Source of the DNA: Datisca glomerata
Lineage: Eukaryota; Streptophyta; Magnoliopsida; Cucurbitales; Datiscaceae
Length of the DNA: 64,000 bases
Reading direction: 5' to 3'
Assembly (NCBI GenBank): GCA_003255025.1
Contig: QANY01005132.1
Span: 310,001 to 374,000 of the forward strand
The position numbers and the translations under genes are program-made. How positions within the stretch are numbered: the first letter of the stretch is position 1; the number at the start of each line of letters is the position of its first letter. Positions 48,298 through 59,674 of the stretch are shown here, one piece after another. The notes beneath the pieces are model-generated. The model saw only the letters and a program-made list of their open reading frames with translations. It searched no databases and had not been told where the DNA came from.

Positions 48298-49940
48298 CTC
48301 CCCCTCAAGTTGGGTTCGTATAGGTTGATCGAGCCCAACTTGTTAAGTATTCTTTGGAAGTTATTTTTGTCAAGGGCTTTGGTGAAGATGTCGGCTAGCT
48401 GGTCTTCACTACGTACAAAAAGAATGGCGATTTCTCCCGACTGTACCTTCTCTCTTATGAAGTGACAGTCCACTTCAATGTGTTTGGTGCTCTTGTGGAA
48501 AACGTGGTTCATTGCAATATGACGTGCTGCTTGGTTGTCACAGTGCATCTCTATCGGTTTTCTTATCTCGACCTTCATGTCTTGAAGGAGATGTCTAATC
48601 CATGTGAGTTCACTAGCAGTGGAGGCCATTTCTCTGTATTCTGCCTCTGCACTTGACCTTGCTACAACAATTTGTTTCTTGCTCTTCCAGGTTACAAGAT
48701 TTCCACCTGCAAAGACACAGAAGCCAGTTGTAGATTTTCTATCATAACTACCTGCCCAGTCTGCATCAGTGTATCCAACTACGGAGTTTGCCCCGGTTCT
48801 CTTCATCCATATCCCTTGACCGGGTGTTCCTTTAAGGTATCTGAGTATCCTTTCTGCGGCTGCCTGGTGATTTGTGCAGGGTGCGTGCATGAATTGACTG
48901 ATAACGCTAACTGCAAAAGTGATATCTGGTCTTGTAACCGTTAGATAAACTAGTTTTCCTACTAGTCTCTGATATTGGCCTATATCAATTATTGGTTTGC
49001 CATCATTCAGTTCTATTTTCATGTTGGTTTCCATTGGTGTGCTAGCAGGTTTTACCCCTATCATGCATGTTTCTTTTAACAAGTCTAAGATATATTTTCT
49101 TTGAGATAGAAACAATCCCTTTTTTGAGTGAGCTATTTCTATTTTTAGGAAGTACTTCAGTTTTCGTAGATCTTTAATATCAAAATCTCCTTTTAGAAAT
49201 TGTTGAACACTCCATATTTCATCGTGGTTATTTCCGGTGATGATAATGTCATCTACGTAGACTAAAACGATGGTGGTGGAGTTGTTCGTGTGTTTGACGA
49301 ACATAGATGAGTCAGTAGAGCTTTTGATAAAGTTAATTTTTAAAAGAGACAAGCTTAATTTTCCATACCATACCCTTGGTGACTGTTTCAGGCCATAGAT
49401 AGCCTTTTTTAATCTACATACTATGGACGGGTGCGTTGCTTTCTCGTGTCCTAGAGGAAGGGACATATATACTTCTTCTTCCAGATTTCCTTGGAGGAAT
49501 GCATTTTTACATCTATTTGATATAGTTCCCAGCTGAGGTTCGTGGCAACGGATAGTAATACTCGAATCGTGTTCATTTTTGCTACTGGAGCGAACGTTTC
49601 CTGGTAATCTACTCCATATGTCTGAGTAAAGCCCTTGGCGACTAGTCGGGCTTTATATCTTTCGATAGTGCCGTTGCTGTTGTATTTGGTCTTGTAGACC
49701 CATTTACATCCTACAGGTTTCTTCCCGTTGGGTAGTGGGATTATATCCCAAGTGTCATTCTTTTCCAAGGCTAGAAGTTCTTCATTCATCGCCTTTCTCC
49801 ATTTGGGGTCGAGTTGGGCTTCTTGATAGGTCTTTGGCTCAACTGTTTCATCAATTTTTCCCAGGTATGCCCTGTGGATGTTAGAGACTTTATCATAAGA
49901 TAGGAAATTTTGGATAGGGTATAGAACCTGATGGGACACG
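48192..49940 (-). pseudogene. copia reverse transcriptase and RNase H
   Basis: 49939-49500 carries the RT start (CKWVYKTKYNSNGTIERYKA and YGVDYQETFAPVAKMNTIRV). A one-base loss near 49500 shifts the frame; 49466-48192 then carries IVCRLKKAIYGLKQSPRVWY, YVDDIIITG at 49259, TRPDITFAVSVISQFMHAPC, the RNase H block GYTDADWAGSYDRKSTTGF and the tail HIEVDCHFIREKVQSGEIAI. The 424-codon second part is open and looks nearly intact. Its stop at 48192 lies inside the 3' LTR. Confidence 0.93.
48298..48308 (-). other. polypurine tract
   Basis: The minus strand reads TTGAGGGGGAG immediately before the 3' LTR start TGTTGAA. This is the plus-strand primer for reverse transcription. Confidence 0.9.
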
Positions 49941-50108
49941 TAGTCTTTTAATCTTGCTGGGGGTTGAGTTTGCCTTGTTGACCTTCTTATGATTACTGCT
50001 TCATCAGTGACAACTGCCTCATCAGTTGCTCCCCCTGAGGTAGTTTTCTCAGGCGCGGTTGATGCGGTATCCTATTCCTGTCTTATGATATCAGAGGAAA
50101 TAATACTG

Positions 50109-51310
50109 TTAGGTAGCGGAAACGTTTGGTGGTGGATGGTTGTCGGGGTCCTTTGGATAATTGGATTCTAGTTCTAAAAATTGTACATCGCGCGAGATGT
50201 AGAGTTTATGATTTATTGGGTCGTAGCACTTATACCCCTTTTTCTCAGCGGAATACCCCAAAAATAGGGTTTTGACTGAGGTTTTGTCCAATTTATCAAG
50301 TCTTGGAATGTGTACGAAGCATGTACATCCGAATACTCGTATGTGATCAAGGTTAATTTTCCTACCCTTGAGAATTTCTAGAGGGCTTTTCTGATGTAAT
50401 TTTACACTAGGTAATCGATTGATGAGGTAAGTTGTTGTGAGTATAGCATCAGACCAGTATCTTTTGGGTATGTTGTTTTGGAGGAGGAGAGACCTAGTCA
50501 TTTCAAGAAGGTGTCGGTTTTTGCGTTCTGAGACACCATTTTGTTGTGAGGTGTGGATAAAGGTGGTTTGATGTTGTATACCCTTCTGTTTAAAAAACTC
50601 AAAAAGGTGTTGTTAGTATACTCGGTTCCATTGTCAGACCTAAAGATTTTTATGGTTGTTTCAAATTGAGTTTCAACTAAATTGTTGAACTCTTGAAAAC
50701 GACTGAAGACTTCATTTTTTGATTTCAAAAGATATAACCATGTGGTGCGAGAGAAATCATCAATAAATGTAACAAAATATTTGAATTTATTATATGAATC
50801 AACTGGGGCGGGTCCCCAAACATCAGAATGAATTAATTCAAAACATCGTTTTGTCGTACTACTAGATAGTGGAAAGGGTAACCTGGTTTGTTTTGAGAGT
50901 TTGCAGACTGAGCAACTGCTAGAGTCTGAATTACAACCAAGTAATTTGTTTAGGATTTTGTCGGAGGGATGACCTAATTTCCAATGTAATATTTTATCTT
51001 TTTGTACTGTACTGGAGGTGGAAAGGCATGTTTTGTCGGTATCTTCTAAGTAGTACAGACCATTTCTAAATTTCCCTTCACCAATCTTCCTCCCGGTGAC
51101 TCGATCCTGAAAAATTACTTTGTCAGGTGAAAAGGTAACATTGCAGTTTTAGTCTTTGGTTATTTTACTGACGGATAGGAGATTGGAGTTAAAATTGGGT
51201 AGACAAAGTACGTTGTTAATGGGTTTTGTGAAGAGTGTGGTGGACCCTATGCCAAAAATTGGAACTTTATTTCCATTGGCTACCGTCACGTGTTGTGGTT
51301 TTTTTAATTT
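50109..51310 (-). pseudogene. copia integrase
   Basis: Minus strand: HWKLGHPSDKILNKLLGCNS with CSVCKLSKQ (HHCC finger) near 50990-50890, FELIHSDVWGPA (first Asp) near 50850, TIKIFRSDNGTEYTNN (second Asp at about 50635), a frameshift near 50540 that breaks the catalytic Glu region, then MTRSLLLQNNIPKRYWSDAI and FGCTCFVHIPRLDKLDKTSV in 50501-50109. One further stop lies near 51150. Confidence 0.9.
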
Positions 51311-52552
51311 AGTGAGACTGTGTAGATTTTATGTTATGAGTCATGTGGTTAGAGGCACCAAAGTCTATTATCCAGTGTTCTAAGTTATGACAAAAATTTG
51401 CAGATTTAGAAAAATAATTGACAGTATTGCAAATAGATGAACCTGAGGTATCGCGTAAAATTTCTCCGAATTGTTTGAGCAGTGTAGCCATCTGTGCGTT
51501 GTTGTCTGTGTGTAGATCTGCTCTAACAGATCCGAATCTGTCCATTTCCTCCATTCGGTCGAGTCGGTACAATTACACGAACCGGGTCCGTCTGTCATGT
51601 GTGCTCTGCGGTCTCGGTCGGGTCGTGACCCGTGACCCGCTCCACTGAAACCCTCGGTATAAAAGGGAAATGTCTTCGCGGAGCCCCCTCGCTCGTCACT
51701 TTTCGCGTAGCTCCCTCGCTCATTCTGGAACTTTCTCTGGTTTTGCCGGAGATGAGGGTGCAAGTTCCAGCACCGGTTGTGGGTGTGTCCTTCCTTTCGG
51801 CAGTGGCTGCATTTCACCGGCTCGCCTGGCTGTCCGCGGTGCCTTCCCCCTTCCTTAGGGTTAGGGTTTCGGAGGGAGCCGTGGGTCGCCATGGTTAGTG
51901 CCTCTGCCTTGTCATCTCTGGTACTCATCACTCGTCGCCTGATTTCTTCTCTTTGAACCATGGCTGAGACCGTGACAAAAGTTGGCTTCTCTGTCGACAT
52001 CAAGATCTGAGCCCGGAACGCTTCGTAGCTTGAGTCGAGAGCTGTCAAGAAATGGAAAACCATATCCTGCTCAGCCCGCTCTTGGAGTTCCTTCATGTCA
52101 GTGGTCATCGGTCTTAGGGTTTCAAGTTCTTTGAACTTAGATTTTAAAAATCCGGTTAACTCCGGTACTGATCTGTCCCCCTGTTTTGCTTGGGAGATCT
52201 CTCGTTTAAGTTCAAAGACTTGCGCGAAATTGTTTTGTTCACAATAGGTGCTCCGAATTTCTTCCCAGAGTTCCTGTCCTGTTTCACAAAAATAAAAGAT
52301 TTCACTGAGTTTTGGGTCTATTGAATTAGTTATTCAGGTCATTACCTGACTGTCCATGATGTCCCATTCCTCTGAGTTTGGGTCTGGTCTTGGCTTACTG
52401 CCGTCCACGAAACCCAGTCTGCCTCTTCCTTTCAGGCTCACCCGAGCCGCCCTGGCCCACAGTATGTAGTTGTGGCCAGTGAGCAAGATGGAGGTCAGTT
52501 TGGGATTGGTGTCATGGTGGTCAAGCTGGCTGGAGGTTGATGGTTCTGCCAT
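51311..52552 (-). pseudogene. copia gag and protease
   Basis: The start Met is at 52552 (MAEPSTSSQLDHHDTNPKLT), followed by LLTGHNYILWARAARVSLKG. A stop at 52334 sits where copia gag usually has Trp (TGG to TGA). The gag resumes and runs through 52108-51380 to a CCHC knuckle, CSHCRKEGHTHNRC, at 51811-51770. After a frame change near 51570 the protease motif reads DFGASNHMT at about 51365, where DSGASNH is usual. Confidence 0.9.
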
Positions 52553-52575
52553 ATGTGTTGGTTCTCAGAATCACT

Positions 52576-52587
52576 GCTCTGATACCA
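52576..52587 (-). other. primer-binding site for initiator methionine tRNA
   Basis: The minus strand reads TGGTATCAGAGC directly after the 5' LTR end CTACA, the standard copia primer site complementary to the 3' end of initiator tRNA-Met. Confidence 0.95.
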
Positions 52588-52886
52588 TGTAGAAATGATG
52601 AACCTTTTGGTTCTGATCTTAAAAGGAAAGATGATGAGCCTTTTGGTTCTGATTTCTTATTGAAAAAATGCTGCTTGTTTACAATGAGTAATGATGTATA
52701 TATACAAATAACTCTAACGGTTGCCTATGATCTCCAACGGATGCCTACTGAAGCCTGAAATCATTTTTTACCAGAAATGGTTAGACACCCACTGTGTTTG
52801 GTGAAAGTCTCTGTTCTGCTTCCCTCTTTTACCTATGATGAAGATTTCCTTCTGAGGCTGTAACTTTTGCTTCTCTTTCTTCAACA
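52588..52886 (-). repeat. 5' LTR of the complete copia
   Basis: Same ends and length (299 bp) as the 3' LTR. Most differences between the two are C/T or G/A, with the left copy usually carrying the T or A. Confidence 0.95.
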
Positions 52887-52891
52887 GGTAG

Positions 52892-55889
52892 CTTGTGTGA
52901 CGGTAGTACGAGGATCACGCCTCAATTTGTATGATATCGTGCTAATCCACTCAAACATGTGATGAGTTTGAGAACCTTTTAAAGCCTTTTAGTCATAGGA
53001 AGCCTCACCACATATCATATTGTAACAAGGTTGTACCATGTTACCCGGAGTTAGAAGGAGGCTTTCTATTAGGGGAAGTCATCCGTTTTCTATAACATTT
53101 GAAGAAAGAAGGTGTCAGAAAAAAATGTATATGGAATGTTTAATTTTATTTTTAGGTAACATTTTGAGACTCAATTTTGAGTGGGATCAGTCTCTTATTT
53201 TTATGGATATAAAAGATTTGTTTTCCTCTGTGAGAAATGTTACACTCATGCATCCAAACACTAATCTGGTAAATTAGAATATATGTTCAAAGTGCACCAC
53301 TGGTTTGTCAAAATTGATGGAAAGTATAATAGGATTACACTTGCCCTACATTGGAAAATGATAAACATTCATTGTTGCATATATATGACGTTGTTAAGTG
53401 GGTAACATGTACAGCCAATTGCTCTCTCACGTGCCTGCATAGGGGGTTGCAAATCCACGGGGACGACGTGCATGATCTGAGGCTTCTGAACTTAAACTTG
53501 TGTGTGAGGGCGACCTGCAAACATGAACATCAGACGATTGGATCCAAGATCGTAAAGGTCGAATTTTGCTTCTTCCAACTCGTAATTTTTCTAAAAAAAT
53601 CGGCATTTTAGTTATTATCATATTTGTAATTATAATTTGGCATTTTATGTCAAAAATCCATATTTTCTATAACAATCTGAAAACAATGATAATGAAAATT
53701 TTCTGAAAATGACGTTTCTTGAAATTTACGGTTCTAACTAGTTTATTATTTGAATAGATTAAATGTGAATTATGGATAATTGTATGAATCTGAATTTTGT
53801 GGTAAATTCTATCAGAATAGTCTGAAAATTTTTGTGGAAATATTGGATTGGATTGAATAGTGTTGTGTTTCCGTTCATGTACTAACATTTCTTTTTATCC
53901 ATGTCTCACCTTATTATAAAAATAATTACTAAAAATGATCTTTGAAAGAAAATAAGATCCAATAACTCATATACACTGACTAAAGTACAAAACATTAAAC
54001 CTTTTTAAATTGTGATCCAATATTAGATCATGGACACATGTATAAATAACAAATATACACCATCAGATACGCGTCGCACGAATAACCGATTGCAACCTCT
54101 CGTTTCTTTCCAAAACACAAACCCTATCACGATCACATCCACGACCCCTACAATCCAACCCCACGAACAAAAAATGAGAGTCATTCTTCGGCAAGTATCA
54201 ATAAAAATCGATTAGCTAAGATTTGACACCATCAAGAAGCTGAGCATTCTCAAATATCACAAAACCAAAGGTATAAAAAAAATTCCTACTAACTACCTCT
54301 AGACTTAGATAAATTATCTTGATTGACTATTGAAGTTTTAAGTATGAATGTAAGCAAATTAACTCTATGTATTTTCAATAAATTTTATTAAGTATTCTTC
54401 CATTAGATCTGTTTATTTTCTAAGGACAAAAGCTAGAATATTTTCTAGGATAAAACTAGATAATGATCTATTATGTAGACAAAACAAGGAGTAGTGTCAT
54501 TTTTTTATAGTTCTTGATCACTAAAATTAGTAAAAATTATATTCATGATACATAGTTACTCTGCTATGCATAATGTATATAAACTATGTATTATTGATAT
54601 CAAATTCTTTTACAGATTACAATATATAAATTTGTATATGGTAAAAATATGTTGTTATGTTTGACAGATGTCTCTCAGTTAATTAAGATATTTTTAAAAA
54701 CAAACTCAAGAAAGTAAAAGGATCTCTCATAGAATGAGATCTATCGATCGTAAAAAAGCATAAAAATGAAAGACAACAGTAGATGCAATAAATACACTTC
54801 AAGAACTGCAGCCATAATCCGAAAAACTACTCCACACACGGACAACATACACATGGCCAACACTAGAAGAAGTCAAAACACAAACAATAGAGCACGAAGG
54901 TGAAGAAAATGATGAAGGTGATGAAGCTAATGAAGATGATGATGATGAAGAAGATGAAGAGAATAACGAATAAATAAGACGGTGATGAGAAAAATGATGA
55001 AAATGAAGAAGAACATGAAGGAAAAGTTATAGAAGCAATGGATGCAGATGAAATAGAATATGATGTTTATAACTCACAGGTAACCATAACAAAATTGCAG
55101 ATTGTTAACTGTCAGTAAATTATTTACTATATTGATACATTTTCATGAAAGCCCACTGCTTGTGATGCTAAGGCTTTGAAATCCAAAATAATGGATATAC
55201 CTATATCCCAACCTCTATATCCTGTCAACCATTAAGAAAATTTTATATGCTCGAGAACAAAACGCCTTCAAGGCTTCGTTTTCTATCATTTGCTGGACTT
55301 TAATATAACTAGCTTTCACAGCTCATGATGCATTTGAGTCAAAGACATTACAAGAATGTTGAGATGAGAGATGCGGTGAGTTTCAACCTCACTGGAAACG
55401 TACCCTAACTTTGGACCAAAGGAATTCGCCCTAGTAACAAGGGTGAATTGTGGTGACTATCCTTCATTCGCAAATAGAGGTTGCTAATTGGAAAGTTGAG
55501 AGAAACACTTTTTCCCGGAGTCAAGAGCATTAAACGAAAAGATCTTGCATTCTTTTTTAATGTAATGAAAAGAGAAACAGAAGCAGACATATTGAAAACT
55601 TAACTGTTTGAAAGCATAATGACTAAATTATCCTTGAAGTCTAGAAGAAATGTGAATTTTTTAATATATGATGTCAGTTAGTTAATAAACTCATTTTCAT
55701 GTTTTTCAGTTAAGCTTATTTTGAAATAAAATTATTCTCACTTCTTGTCGAAGTAGTTTCCTTGTATGAAAACTAAAGGTTCAATTCTGTCACATTTTTC
55801 CAAAGTCTAATTTAATAAAACATGGTAGGTTCTTTTGTTATTTACAATCCTAATGAACGTTTTGTCTGGTTAGAGAGTACGTAAGTATG
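52892..55889. other. AT-rich intergenic stretch
   Basis: No gene with known domains. It contains an acidic, GATGAA-rich stretch at 54880-55078 and otherwise short frames only. Confidence 0.5.
54880..55078 (+). repeat. GATGAA-rich stretch, possible decayed acidic exon
   Basis: Reads as Glu/Asp-rich codons, broken by a stop near 54970, then EAMDADEIEYDVYNSQ followed by GTAACC at 55080, which would fit a splice donor. Either a microsatellite or the remains of an acidic exon. Confidence 0.3.
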
Positions 55890-56680
55890 ATCACATTTGG
55901 CGGGGCATTAAAACACCCTAGCATCCCTACCCACTTCGCGCTCTTCAGACACAGCCATAGTGAACTCGAGATATGGAACTTGGTTGAACTCCATAGAAAT
56001 TAATGGTAGTCACACCTCTACGGCTCCACTTTAGCAGCACTTGGAAGCCCTACCCACTTCGTGCTCTTCGACACCGAGCCAAAGTGCACTCGAAATATGG
56101 AGCTTGGTAGAACTCACTTAAGGTTCGGAGGGGAAAAAGGAGGTCGCTGTCCATTTTGGTCTCCTATTTTTTCTTCCTTTTTACAGGTTTTAGAAGTAAG
56201 TGGATACGTCCTCATGAGGTCATAACAAATGAACTCTATGATCAGAAGTTATCAGTCCTTGACAGCATCCCCATAGCCTTACCCATTTTGCGCTCTTCTG
56301 CACCCAACAGAAGTGAACTCAAAGTATGGAACTTGGTTGAACTCATTGTCAAGTAATGACGGTCGCACCCTAATAGATTGCCTTGGCTGCACCCCATCGG
56401 TCTTACACAATTCATAATCTTCGACACCTTGCGAAAGTGAACTTGAGTATGGAAAATTGTCAGACCCCATATAATTAATGGCAGCCTTATCCTATCAGCT
56501 CCTCTCGTCTGCACCCTAATAAACCTACCCATTTTGCGCCATTCGTCACCCAGTAGAGATCAACTCGAAGTACAAAATTTGCCCAAACCCCAGGGTGATT
56601 AGTAGTAGTAGCCTTGGCACTTCGCGCTTTTGGGAACCCAGCCAAAGTGAAATTAAAGTATCGAACTTGGATGAACTTAA
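55890..56680 (-). repeat. reverse-oriented copy of the 120-bp array
   Basis: GCGCTCTTCGACACC...GTGAACTCGAAGTATGGAAC blocks near 55935, 56057, 56288, 56409, 56531 and 56624, most 115-122 bp apart. In reverse complement they match the units at 23005-23560. Non-coding. Confidence 0.8.
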
Positions 56681-57659
56681 GTAATTAACCCCTTAGTTAG
56701 TTTACAAGTTCTAGTTTCAAGATTATGATTAAACATCATTTTAATTCGTCCAACAGAGGAATAATACTTAAAGCTAGCAACCTTAAAAATACGGGTACTT
56801 GAGGGTGCCTAACACCTTCCCTTGATACAAGTAAACAACTTACCTACTCCATTGGACATGGTATCAAAAGTTGAGGAATTGTTATCTAATTACACCAAAA
56901 CTCTTTGATATCTTTATCCACATAAATTCCTATAGTTACTCCAATTTTAATTTCCAACATACATAACAAATTTTGGAGTGTTACATGTGCAGCTAAGACA
57001 GCCAAGTTTCATACTTCAAGTTTACTTCAACTAGATAGCGAAGAACAAAAAGTGTGAAGGGTTGTTTGCTCATTATGACCTCACGACCAAATTTCACTTA
57101 AGACACTTTCAAATCCTCAAACTTCAGAGTGCGTGTAACATGTGCTGCTAACTGGGAAACATGAACACGAGTCTTCTCAAAGTTTGAGATTGGTTCGGTC
57201 TTGGGAGGATGAGCTCGGGTCATCTCCAATGAGTAGATGAGATCCTTTTTGTAAACTAATGATGTCATTCTAGATGGGCAGTTGAGCATGAGCGGGAGCT
57301 CGTGGACATCTCTTAGTTGAACTTGAAGGTTGAGCTTGTAGGTAAGGTTCATTGATGTCCGGTTGCAAGCTTCTGATGAGCTCTCCCTTTTAAGAGCGCA
57401 AGGTTCAATGAACACGACCTCTTACTCAAAAATAAGAGGCCTTTAATAAGATCCTTGTTTGACTCATATCTTAATAATGATTTGGTGTGTGCCAACGCCT
57501 TTAGCGAGGCCGCAATCTCGTTAAGAGTCTGTGAGATCCTTGAAGAATGAGCTCAGGGTCATACGATATGACTTTCAAAGACAAGTATGGGGTCGCTTCA
57601 TATATGTTCGGTGAGGATGAGCTTGATGTCACCTCTGATGACTTTGGCAACCTCATATT
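56681..57659. other. non-coding repeat-derived stretch
   Basis: Includes, on the plus strand near 57590-57650, GGTGAGGATGAGCTTGATGT and CTGATGACTT words as in 23610-23900, so this is probably the same element family as the 21.8-25.0 kb locus. The frame 57098-57415 on the minus strand resembles no known protein. Confidence 0.4.
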
Positions 57660-59660
57660 TGTTGGATATAGTGCCCTCAAAACATGTGTTTAGACATTTT
57701 TACTATTAAATTAATGAAATTCCATTTTTCTTATAATTGTTCTTTTGAATTATTATTGAATAACTTATATATAAATATCTAAGAATTTCATATTTATTAA
57801 TGAAACTATGATCTTGTATAAGTATGAGGGATTAAAATCATAGATAATGAATAAAATAGTCCGTAATATATTAAAGTATGGAATTTAATGAATGGTTGTT
57901 AGTACGGTTTACTAAAAAATTATGAATGCATGTGATCTAGATCCATATCATTGACGTGGATAGACATCTTAATGAAGTTATTTTATATAATTAGATTATA
58001 TAGGACAAGACCGATGTTGATTAATATCTTTATCATAAAAATTTAATACACATCAAAACAGAAGATCATATGTAGATCAGTCTGAATTCTGAGTAGTCAT
58101 GAACTCCTATACATGCCTGATGGATCTTTTGATTCACTCGTTAAGATTTATTTGTAAAACAGGCTAGTGACTTTTGTTTTGGAGATTCAGTGAAATGGAT
58201 GGCTGAGAACATGATCTTACAAGATTTGGAATCCAAGTTTTCCTAAGGATCATATATTGGTTCTCTTAAGTGTTAAGTCTGGAATTGAATGGTTATTGAG
58301 CTCAAATTTATAATACGATTATAAAGTGACCATTCACTAGTGAATTAATGGTACTTAAGGATCAATGTGTAATTAGAAGGTAAAAATAGTAATTTTGACC
58401 AGCACTAATTTACGAACCAATAATTGGAGGACATAACTATATAAAGTTATATATCAATAGACTACACGAAATATTCTGTAAATATATTATGTAATTACTA
58501 AGAGTGTAATTCTATATTTATAGTGGAGTAATAATACAATTAATAAATAAGATTATTTAGTTAAAAAGTTTAATTAATAAACTGGTTTATTGGCGCTTAG
58601 AAATATGGGTTCATGCTCTCCAAGTCACCTATGTACTACACAGTCTAGGGTGTGAATATTTCATGATATGAAAAAAGGACTGACTTGTGATATGAATTAA
58701 ATTTCTGGAGGAAATATATAACTATGAGATGATTATATGTAACTAATTAATTAATTAATTGAATTATTTGATAGAATTTTTTCAGGAATTATAATTAAAT
58801 AATTTTATAGATTAATTTTATGTTGATCGATAAGTGAGACAGAATATTTAATTTATGAAATTAAATAATATTAAATCATTATGAGATAATGATTTGATTT
58901 AGTTTATCTAATCTGTTAATTAACAGATACTATAATTGATTGGGAGATCAGATAAGTTAATTTTTAATTAACTGATATCTAGATATTTATCTAATTAAAA
59001 TAAATAATAAATTTAGAAAATCTTCACGGCTCACGGTACTGCAGTATTGCTCAATTGCAGTAGGTCCCATTACAATGACACATTTATAATTAGTTTATTA
59101 ATTTGTGTAAATCTTTTAAAAATATGATGAGCCTTGACCAAGAAGATATATATTGATAATATTCTATTGGCCTCAGTGCTGGAACTGCAATCAGTGTGCA
59201 ATTTGTGTGATTAAAGGTTAATTGAAAAGCTCTGTGCGTTTTCTTAATTCTCTTAAAGTTTTATCTCACAATAGTCCTTCTCCAAAATCTCTAGATCTCA
59301 TGTGTTGAGTACATCTAGAGACAGAAAAATATCTTTGATTTATTCTACGTGCCCGCACATATCCTAGTGTGTTTGAGGGTTGACTTGGAAGATCTTGGTG
59401 TGAATCTCAAAGTCTATTGTTCGTGAGATTACAAGTTCATTATTTGCAATGACGTTTGATATCTTACAAGAGGTATAATTCATATCTTTGTATGTCTTAG
59501 TTTTAATATATAGATATATAATAGATCCGATCCGAAAAAAAGTATTTTTCAATTAAAACGTTTTAATCTTTGGGGTCTACGACGATGTGATCGTAATCAT
59601 TTTATAATTTTTTTAAAACACCAATACGTCTTCCGCCGCACGTCGTCGTGGATTCTAACA
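57660..59660 (+). repeat. 5' LTR, about 2.0 kb
   Basis: Starts TGTTGGATATAGTGCCC and ends GGATTCTAACA, followed two bases later by a primer-binding site, which fixes the right end. The left base is set by the TG start. Confidence 0.85.
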
Positions 59661-59662
59661 AT

Positions 59663-59674
59663 TGGTATCAGAGC
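59663..59674 (+). other. primer-binding site for initiator methionine tRNA
   Basis: TGGTATCAGAGC two bases after the LTR end. Confidence 0.95.

Larger units (their letters stand above)
48000..52886 (-). mobile_element. structurally complete Ty1/copia retrotransposon
   Basis: Has two LTRs (48000-48297 and 52588-52886), GGTAG duplications at 47995-47999 and 52887-52891, a primer-binding site beside the right LTR, a polypurine tract beside the left LTR, and gag-protease-integrase-RT-RNase H in order on the minus strand. Length is 4,887 bp, normal for copia. By hand alignment the LTRs differ at about 21 of 298 positions, and the coding part has at least two stops and two frameshifts, so it is an old, inactive copy. 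Confidence 0.95.

Noticed and set aside
59663..59674. tRNA-like sequence
   Set aside because: Only the 12-base primer-binding complement of initiator tRNA-Met is present, not a tRNA gene; the same holds at 52576-52587.
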